A DNA stretch of 10,854 nucleotides from Candidatus Sulfopaludibacter sp. SbA3. GTDB lineage: Bacteria > Acidobacteriota > Terriglobia > 2-12-FULL-54-10. The notes beneath the pieces are model-generated. The model saw only the letters and a list, made by a program, of their open reading frames with translations, was not told where the DNA came from and searched no databases. The translations under genes were made by a program, and so were the position numbers. Positions 6,360 to 10,854 of this stretch are shown in pieces (the stretch's first letter is position 1; every line of letters starts with the position of its first letter). The stretch spans positions 1 through 10,854 of the forward strand of contig CAMBEY010000080.1 in the NCBI GenBank assembly GCA_945865705.1. Direction: 5' to 3'.

Positions 6360-7019
6360 ATGTCATTACGCATCAATTCGGAAGCGCCGAACTTTTCGGC
6401 GGAGACTACGCAAGGCACCATCGACTTCCATCAATGGATCGGGGATGGCTGGGCCATTCTGTTTTCGCACCCCAAGGATTTCACGCCGGTATGCACCACG
6501 GAGCTGGGCTACATGGCCGGCCTCGAGCCGGAGTTCAAGAAGCGCAACTGCAAGATCATCGGGTTGAGCGTGGACCCGGTCGCCAGCCACGGCAAATGGT
6601 CCGCTGACATTGAGGAGACGCAGGGGCACAAGGTGAACTTTCCCATGATTGGCGACCCGGAGCTGAAGGTGGCCAAGCTCTACAACATGCTGCCTGAGGA
6701 GGCTGGCAACACGTCGGAGGGGCGCACGCCCGCCGACAACGCCACCGTGCGCACCGTGTTCGTCATCGGGCCGGACAAGAAGATCAAGCTGATGATCAGC
6801 TATCCGATGGCCACGGGCCGCAACTTTGACGAGATCATGCGCGTACTCGATTCCATCCAGCTCACCACTCGCCACAAGGTGGCTACGCCGGTGAATTGGA
6901 AGCCGGGCGGGGATGTCATCATCACCACGGCGGTCTCCGACGAAGAGGCCAAGAAGCTTTATCCACAGGGCTTCAAGACGTTACGGCCGTATCTGCGCCT
7001 GGTGGATCAGCCGAAGTAA
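6360..7019 (+). CDS. 1-Cys peroxiredoxin, Prx6 subfamily
   Basis: Prx6-type peroxiredoxins reduce hydrogen peroxide and organic hydroperoxides through a peroxidatic cysteine in the cytoplasm. The 219-residue protein has the active-site motif DFTPVCTTE, with peroxidatic C45, T42 and E48, and the conserved arginine in NATVRTVFVI (R131). The long C-terminal domain (about 165-219), with TPVNWKPGGDVII and YPQGFKTLRPYLR, is characteristic of Prx6. The only other cysteine is C64 in KKRNCKIIG; the C-terminal extension has none. It is therefore a 1-Cys enzyme lacking the C-terminal cysteines found in some archaeal relatives, and reduction must come from a separate thiol donor. It is separated from the ccmE operon by a large hairpin and is probably transcribed on its own. 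Confidence 0.93.
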   Translation: MSLRINSEAPNFSAETTQGTIDFHQWIGDGWAILFSHPKDFTPVCTTELGYMAGLEPEFKKRNCKIIGLSVDPVASHGKWSADIEETQGHKVNFPMIGDPELKVAKLYNMLPEEAGNTSEGRTPADNATVRTVFVIGPDKKIKLMISYPMATGRNFDEIMRVLDSIQLTTRHKVATPVNWKPGGDVIITTAVSDEEAKKLYPQGFKTLRPYLRLVDQPK

Positions 7020-7058
7020 TTCAGTCCTCGGCATTGGAATGTTTTGCGCGATGGTGTA

Positions 7059-7145
7059 ACAGAGCCGCGACCGGCGGGAGTGGTCACGTTTGACGATCAT
7101 CAGTGACCGTTGAACGTGACCGCTCCCTTTCGGTCGCGGCTCTGT
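7059..7145. repeat. Large 87-nt inverted-repeat hairpin between the peroxiredoxin gene and ccmE
   Basis: The outer arms ACAGAGCCGCGACCG (7059-7073) and CGGTCGCGGCTCTGT (7131-7145) are perfect 15-bp reverse complements. Inside them GGGAGTGGTCACGTT (7076-7090) and AACGTGACCGCTCCC (7113-7127) pair over 15 bp with one mismatch that would be a G-U wobble in RNA. A 2/3-base internal bulge separates the two stems, and a 22-base loop closes the structure. It may be a dispersed REP- or MITE-like element or a strong transcription barrier after the peroxiredoxin gene. There is no T-run for a classical terminator. Confidence 0.85.
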
Positions 7146-7182
7146 CTAGGACATCGCATCAGTAATAATGCTCTGGAATCGG

Positions 7183-7191
7183 TGCTAGAAT
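7183..7191 (+). promoter_or_regulatory. Candidate extended -10 promoter of the ccmE-ccmF-ccmH operon
   Basis: TGCTAGAAT fits the extended -10 form TGnTATAAT, with 5 of 6 in the hexamer at 7186-7191. There is no good -35, which an extended -10 can tolerate. The start would be near 7198, after the large hairpin, giving a leader of about 68 bases before ccmE. Confidence 0.4.
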
Positions 7192-7265
7192 AATCGTAGA
7201 CATGGCAGCGGTGCGGAAGGATGGTCCAGCTTGGCTGCGACAGTCCGGAAGCGGTAGGAGGAACT

Positions 7266-7829
7266 ATGCGTTCTGGTCGCAAAAACTGGCGATTCGCGGC
7301 AGGCATCTCCGTGATTCTGACCACGGTGGCGTGGCTGGCTTACAGCGGCATTCAGGAAAGCAAGACGTATTACGTTACCGTCTCGGAGTTGGTGGATAGT
7401 CAGCAGTTGCAGGAGCGCCGCTTGCGCGTCGCGGGTGACGTAACCGCTGGGTCGATCCTGCGTGACGACGGCCGCGTGAACTTCCAGATCGAGCAGGGCG
7501 GCAAGATGCTCAAGATTGTCTACACCGGCAGCGAGCCGCTTCCCGACACTCTGGCCGATGGCGCCGAAGCCATCGCCGACGGACGCTACCAGTCCGACGG
7601 GACTTTCCACGCCGAGGCCGTGCAGGCCAAGTGCCCATCGAAGTATGAAGCTGCCGCGGTGGCGAAAAAGCAGGCCGAGGGTGGCGCGCCCGGCGCGTAC
7701 AAACCTCCCACCAGGCCTCCCACCGGGATGCCCGCGGGAGTGCCCACCACGTCCAATGAAGCGGGCAAATATAATGGCGGATATGAGGCAGGCTATCCCG
7801 GCGGCTACTCGAAATCGAGCGGGAACTAA
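7266..7829 (+). CDS. ccmE: Cytochrome c maturation heme chaperone CcmE, CxxxY variant
   Basis: CcmE is a membrane-anchored periplasmic chaperone that binds heme covalently and passes it to CcmF for attachment to apocytochrome c. The 187-residue product has an N-terminal anchor at about 8-27. An OB-fold region follows, running from the YYVTVSEL segment through RRLRVAGDV, FQIEQGG and YTGSEPLPD to FHAEAVQAKCPSKYE. The heme-binding motif, HxxxY in E. coli, is here CPSKY: C123 takes the place of His, and Y127 is kept. This is the CxxxY form known from archaea and some sulfate reducers. After it comes a tail of about 60 residues rich in Pro, Gly and Tyr (PPTRPPTGMPAGVP, YPGGY). The ATG at 7266 has an AGGAGGA at 7256-7262. 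It is the first gene of a tight ccmE-ccmF-ccmH operon, 28 bases before ccmF. Confidence 0.9.
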   Translation: MRSGRKNWRFAAGISVILTTVAWLAYSGIQESKTYYVTVSELVDSQQLQERRLRVAGDVTAGSILRDDGRVNFQIEQGGKMLKIVYTGSEPLPDTLADGAEAIADGRYQSDGTFHAEAVQAKCPSKYEAAAVAKKQAEGGAPGAYKPPTRPPTGMPAGVPTTSNEAGKYNGGYEAGYPGGYSKSSGN

Positions 7830-7857
7830 TCTCTAATTTTTCCAATCTGGCAGGCAA

Positions 7858-9894
7858 ATGATTACTCTCGGAAGCTTCTCGCTTTATCTGGCTTTTGCAC
7901 TGGTGGTGTACGCGCTTGCGGCATCGATCATCGGCATCCTGAAAGGCCGTGAGCGGCTGCAGATCAGCGCGTATCGCGCGACGCTCTCCACCTGCGTGCT
8001 GGTCAGCGTGGCCGTGGGCGTTCTCTGGTACAAGCTGTTCTCCGATGATTTCACCCTGATGAGTGTTGCCGCCCACAGCAATCGCTCGTTGCCGTGGTTC
8101 TATAAACTCACCGCTCTTTGGTCCGGCCAGGAAGGTTCGCTCCTGTTCTGGAGCTGGATTCTCTCCGGGTACGTCGCCATCGCGGTATGGCTCAATCGCA
8201 AGGAGCATCGCCAGTTGATGCCCTACGTGGTCGCGATCCTGTCCATCGTGCAACTTTTCTTTTTGGTTCTCAACGTCTTCATCGCCCACCCCTTCCAGCA
8301 AATGGCGATGAATCATAATGGCCAGATGATGATCCAGGGCCCTCTCGATGGCCAAGGGCTGAATCCGTTGCTGCAGTATCCGGCGATGGCCATTCATCCG
8401 CCGATGATTTACCTGGGCTACATCGGATTTTCCGTTCCCTTCGCATTCGCCATGGCCACGCTGCTCGCGCAGCAGGCTGGCGAAAAATGGATCGAGACCA
8501 CGCGACGCTGGACCATGACCGCATGGCTGTTCCTTTCCGTCGGCGTCCTGCTGGGAGGCCGCTGGGCCTATGCCGTGCTGGGCTGGGGCGGCTACTGGGG
8601 CTGGGACCCGGTGGAGAACGCCTCCTTCATGCCCTGGCTGACGGGCACCGCCTTTCTGCATTCGGTGATGATGCAGGAGAAGCGCGGCATGATGAAGGTC
8701 TGGAACATGGTCCTGATCTTCGTAACTTTTTACCTCTGCATCTTCGGGACATTTCTGACGCGCAGCGGCGTGGTCAGCTCCGTACACGCCTTCGCCCAAT
8801 CCGCCATCGGCCCCTACTTCGTCGGCTTCCTCGGCGTGAGTATGCTGATCTCCGGCTGGCTGCTGATGGAGCGGCTCGACTATCTGCGCAGCGCGCAGCA
8901 GCTTGACTCGCTGGTCTCGCGCGAATCCAGTTTCCTGTTCAATAATCTTCTGCTCCTGGCCTCCTGTTTCGCGGTGCTGTGGGGCACGCTGTTCCCGGTG
9001 ATTACCGAAGCAGTGCAGGGCACCAAGATCAGCGTGGGCGCGCCGTTCTTCAACAAAGTGAATGTACCCATCGGGCTGTTGCTGCTGGCTTTGACCGGGC
9101 TGGGCCCGCTGTTCGCCTGGCGCAAGACTTCCATCTCCAGCCTGAAAAAGAATTTCCTGGTCCCGGCGATTCTCGGACTCGCCGTGGGCGCGGCCCTCTT
9201 CGTGGCCGGCGTGCGTGAGTTCTATCCACAAGTGTCCTTCATGCTCTGCGCGTTTGTTACCGTAACCATCGTCATGGAGTTCGCCCGCGGCTCGATGGTG
9301 ATCGCCGATAAGAGCGGCATCTCCACCATGCAGGCCGCTTACACGCTCACCATGCGCAACACCCGCCGCTATGGCGGATACATCGTCCACTTCGGCATGG
9401 TGCTGATCTTCCTCGGCATCACCGGCGCGGCGTTTGACACGGAGAAGGAACAGGAGTTGGGCGTCGGCGAACGCCTGGCGCTGGGCCCTTATGAGTTTGA
9501 ACTGAAGCAGGTGGTGGAGAGCGACAATGCCAACTACGCCTCACAGCACGTCGAGCTGGCCATGTGGAGCGACGGCGAAGTAGTGGACACGCTGCGGCCC
9601 GAGCGGCGCTTCTACAAAACCAGCAAGCAGGCGACCACCGAGGCGGCCATACGCCCGCGCATGAATGAAGACCTGTACGTGATCTTCTCCGGCATGAACG
9701 ACGCCAATCAAAAGGCGGTCGTGGCCGTGCATCGCAATCCGTTGGTGAATTGGATCTGGCTCGGCGGACTCATCCTGGTCCTGGGCACAGTCGTTTGCCT
9801 GGTGCCCTCGAAGCCGGGGCTAGTGGCCGTGCGGCGCAAGCCGACCGATCCAACCGCCGACGAAGACAAGGAAGAAGATGCAGTCGCCGCGTAA
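7858..9894 (+). CDS. ccmF: Heme lyase subunit CcmF (cytochrome c maturation)
   Basis: CcmF takes heme from CcmE and, with CcmH, ligates it to the CxxCH motif of apocytochrome c at the outer face of the cytoplasmic membrane. The 678-residue multi-pass protein carries the tryptophan-rich WWD-domain signature WGGYWGWDPVENASFMPWL (243-261). Candidate heme-ligating histidines are H180 (AIHPPMIYLGY), H268 (FLHS), H310 (SSVHAF) and H511 (YIVHFG), which fit the four conserved histidines of E. coli CcmF (H173, H261, H303, H491). A large periplasmic segment near 525-730 in nucleotide-independent terms is represented by residues about 525-640 (GVGERLALGPYEFELK and following), then a last membrane helix near 643-662. 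The length is normal for the family. The ATG at 7858 has only a weak AGG at 7852-7854. Its end overlaps ccmH by 17 bases. Confidence 0.96.
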   Translation: MITLGSFSLYLAFALVVYALAASIIGILKGRERLQISAYRATLSTCVLVSVAVGVLWYKLFSDDFTLMSVAAHSNRSLPWFYKLTALWSGQEGSLLFWSWILSGYVAIAVWLNRKEHRQLMPYVVAILSIVQLFFLVLNVFIAHPFQQMAMNHNGQMMIQGPLDGQGLNPLLQYPAMAIHPPMIYLGYIGFSVPFAFAMATLLAQQAGEKWIETTRRWTMTAWLFLSVGVLLGGRWAYAVLGWGGYWGWDPVENASFMPWLTGTAFLHSVMMQEKRGMMKVWNMVLIFVTFYLCIFGTFLTRSGVVSSVHAFAQSAIGPYFVGFLGVSMLISGWLLMERLDYLRSAQQLDSLVSRESSFLFNNLLLLASCFAVLWGTLFPVITEAVQGTKISVGAPFFNKVNVPIGLLLLALTGLGPLFAWRKTSISSLKKNFLVPAILGLAVGAALFVAGVREFYPQVSFMLCAFVTVTIVMEFARGSMVIADKSGISTMQAAYTLTMRNTRRYGGYIVHFGMVLIFLGITGAAFDTEKEQELGVGERLALGPYEFELKQVVESDNANYASQHVELAMWSDGEVVDTLRPERRFYKTSKQATTEAAIRPRMNEDLYVIFSGMNDANQKAVVAVHRNPLVNWIWLGGLILVLGTVVCLVPSKPGLVAVRRKPTDPTADEDKEEDAVAA

Positions 9895-10501
9895 AATCAT
9901 GAAGAGGAGGGCGGGGAAGGCGGCGCGATTAGCCGTCCTGAGCCTGGGCTCGGCGGCGATTCTTGCCTCAGCGTTGCGCGGCTGGCCCGAAGCCCTCTAT
10001 TCACAGACTCCGCCGCCCTCGCCGCCGCAGAGTTCCCTGAGTTCGATGGAGCCGGAGGAGAATGTCGTCGAGTTCCGGCGCATCTCCAATAAGCTGCTGT
10101 GCCAGTGCGGTAGTTGCAGCTACATTGTCCTGTCGTGCAATCACCTGGATTGCTCCTCGGCCACCTACATCCGCCGGACCATCAAAGAGGGCATGGCGCA
10201 GGGCAAGAGCGAGGAAGTAATCCTAGCTGGCTTTGTCGAGCAATATGGCCCCAAAGTACTTCCCGAGCCCCCCCGCGTGGGATTTGCATTCCTCGCATGG
10301 CTGATGCCGTTTCTGGCGCTGGGGTTGGGGGCCATGGCCGTGGGTTTTGCTTTGATGCATCTCAAGCGCAAGCCCGCCATTGAGGGAAACTCCGAAACGA
10401 TGACAGTTGAGAGTAACGGCGAGATTGCAGCCACGCCGGAATTACCACCGGAACTGATGGAGAAGTATCGCAGCGAGATCGAGCGCGAGATGCGCAATTA
10501 G
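9878..10501 (+). CDS. ccmH: CcmH-like cytochrome c maturation protein with a CxCxxC motif
   Basis: CcmH proteins are membrane-anchored periplasmic thiol proteins that reduce or hold apocytochrome cysteines for heme attachment. The 207-residue product has a hydrophobic N-terminal segment (about 16-34), a Pro-rich linker (TPPPSPPQ), and the CcmH core ISNKLLCQCGSCSY. This is followed by the three-helix pattern IRRTIKEGMAQGKSEEVILAGFVEQYGPKVL (98-128) and a second membrane helix (about 135-161). The usual LRCxxC motif is replaced by C75-x-C77-xx-C80, and C87 and C92 add two more cysteines. The cytoplasmic tail (162-207) is charged and ends EKYRSEIEREMRN. The ATG at 9878 follows AAGGAAGAAG and overlaps the ccmF end by 17 bases, so the two are probably translationally coupled. 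An ATG at 9899 is a less likely start. Confidence 0.88.
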   Translation: MQSPRKIMKRRAGKAARLAVLSLGSAAILASALRGWPEALYSQTPPPSPPQSSLSSMEPEENVVEFRRISNKLLCQCGSCSYIVLSCNHLDCSSATYIRRTIKEGMAQGKSEEVILAGFVEQYGPKVLPEPPRVGFAFLAWLMPFLALGLGAMAVGFALMHLKRKPAIEGNSETMTVESNGEIAATPELPPELMEKYRSEIEREMRN

Positions 10502-10535
10502 TAAGCTGGACTTTCTTGGCAACCTAACTCATCGC

Positions 10536-10616
10536 TGTCATTCTGAGGGGACCAAAGGATCTGCGTTACATTGTGAATGGAAGGAAAGCAGATTCTTCGC
10601 TGTGCTCAGAATGACA
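10536..10616. repeat. Complete intergenic palindromic repeat with 12-bp perfect arms
   Basis: TGTCATTCTGAG (10536-10547) and CTCAGAATGACA (10605-10616) are perfect inverted repeats. Inner blocks AGGATCTGC (10556-10564) and GCAGATTCT (10588-10596) pair at 8 of 9 positions. The right arm matches positions 1-23 of the window, so this is a dispersed element. It lies 34 bases after the ccmH stop and could end its transcript or stabilise its 3' end. Similar TCATTCTGAG elements are, to my knowledge, frequent in acidobacterial intergenic DNA. Confidence 0.75.
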
Positions 10617-10666
10617 ACGCCCGCGGTGGCCCCGTTAATGAATCTTGAACTTCCTTGCGCAACCTC

Positions 10667-10696
10667 TTGAGAATCACCGCGAACCTATTGCATAAT
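10667..10696 (+). promoter_or_regulatory. Candidate promoter of the 4Fe-4S protein gene
   Basis: TTGAGA (10667-10672, 5 of 6 to the -35 consensus) and CATAAT (10691-10696, 5 of 6 to the -10 consensus) are separated by 18 bases. The predicted start, near 10703, falls only about three bases before the ATG at 10706, implying a leaderless or nearly leaderless mRNA. No Shine-Dalgarno is seen. Confidence 0.5.
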
Positions 10697-10705
10697 TATT
10701 TGCTT

Positions 10706-10854
10706 ATGGCCACCACTGAGATCAAGCCCGCCGACCAACAAGTAGAAAAACTGTACCCGATGTCCTCGGGCACCAGCACGCCGCGTAAGAAGAAGCCGAA
10801 GATACTGGCCATTATCAACGAAAATTGCACGGGCTGCTCCGGCTCACCCGTCTG
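10706..10854 (+). CDS. 4Fe-4S ferredoxin-type protein (5' part, runs off the window)
   Basis: Only 49 codons are visible. After a polar N-terminus (MATTEIKPADQQ, then TPRKKKPK) comes KILAIINENCTGCSGSPV, which looks like the first cluster-binding loop of a bacterial-type 4Fe-4S ferredoxin domain (C-x-x-C, with the next Cys probably just beyond the edge). The spacing after the second Cys looks longer than in classic CxxCxxC loops. It follows the ccmH operon on the same strand after about 200 bases, with its own promoter. A role in electron transfer is likely. A larger multi-domain protein cannot be excluded. Confidence 0.6.
   Translation, partial: MATTEIKPADQQVEKLYPMSSGTSTPRKKKPKILAIINENCTGCSGSPV

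Noticed and set aside
6366..6875. A 169-codon minus-strand frame opposite the peroxiredoxin gene
   Set aside because: The plus strand has a perfect active-site motif and a strong ribosome binding site; the antisense product has no recognisable features.
7510..9390. A 626-codon open frame on the minus strand, opposite ccmE and ccmF
   Set aside because: It lies antisense to two clear genes and its product is rich in His, Gln, Glu, Asp and Gly with no recognisable domain. It is the usual result of GC-rich codon bias on the opposite strand.

Overview
The window is GC-rich, mostly coding bacterial DNA. Gene content and style suggest a member of the Acidobacteriota, probably an environmental genome. 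The reasons are a System I cytochrome c maturation locus with a Cys-type CcmE and a CcmH-like protein carrying an unusual CxCxxC motif, GC-rich genes with large intergenic palindromes, and copies of a TCATTCTGAG/CTCAGAATGA-type intergenic repeat. This assignment is inference; no rRNA or other strong marker is present.

Layout. At the left edge is half of an intergenic repeat, then ccmB (71-835, +). Next is an accessory block: a YdeI/OmdA-family gene (937-1497, +), a decayed HigA-type antitoxin remnant (about 1525-1704, -), and a Phd/YefM-PIN toxin-antitoxin pair (1745-2454, -) whose upstream region carries two TGTACA motifs 12 bp apart. This is followed by a large secreted metzincin metalloprotease with a C-terminal PPC-like domain (2568-4313, -). 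A divergent intergenic region with palindromes leads to a GT-C type membrane glycosyltransferase with C-terminal TPRs (4603-6237, +) and a Prx6-type 1-Cys peroxiredoxin (6360-7019, +). A remarkable hairpin of about 87 nt (7059-7145) separates the peroxiredoxin from a tight ccmE-ccmF-ccmH operon (7266-10501, +). A second, complete copy of the left-edge repeat follows (10536-10616). Last comes the 5' end of a ferredoxin-like 4Fe-4S gene with a near-leaderless promoter (10706 to the window edge).

How the genes work together. CcmB is the membrane subunit of the ABC complex that, with CcmA and CcmC/D (not seen here), loads heme onto CcmE. CcmE holds heme covalently and hands it to CcmF, which with the thiol protein CcmH attaches it to apocytochromes c. 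The ccm genes are split by about 6.4 kb of unrelated genes, and ccmA, ccmC and ccmD are not in the window. The CcmE has CxxxY instead of the usual HxxxY, yet a CcmH-like gene is present. That combination is the most interesting biology here. I see no phage, CRISPR array, intact insertion sequence, tRNA or rRNA.
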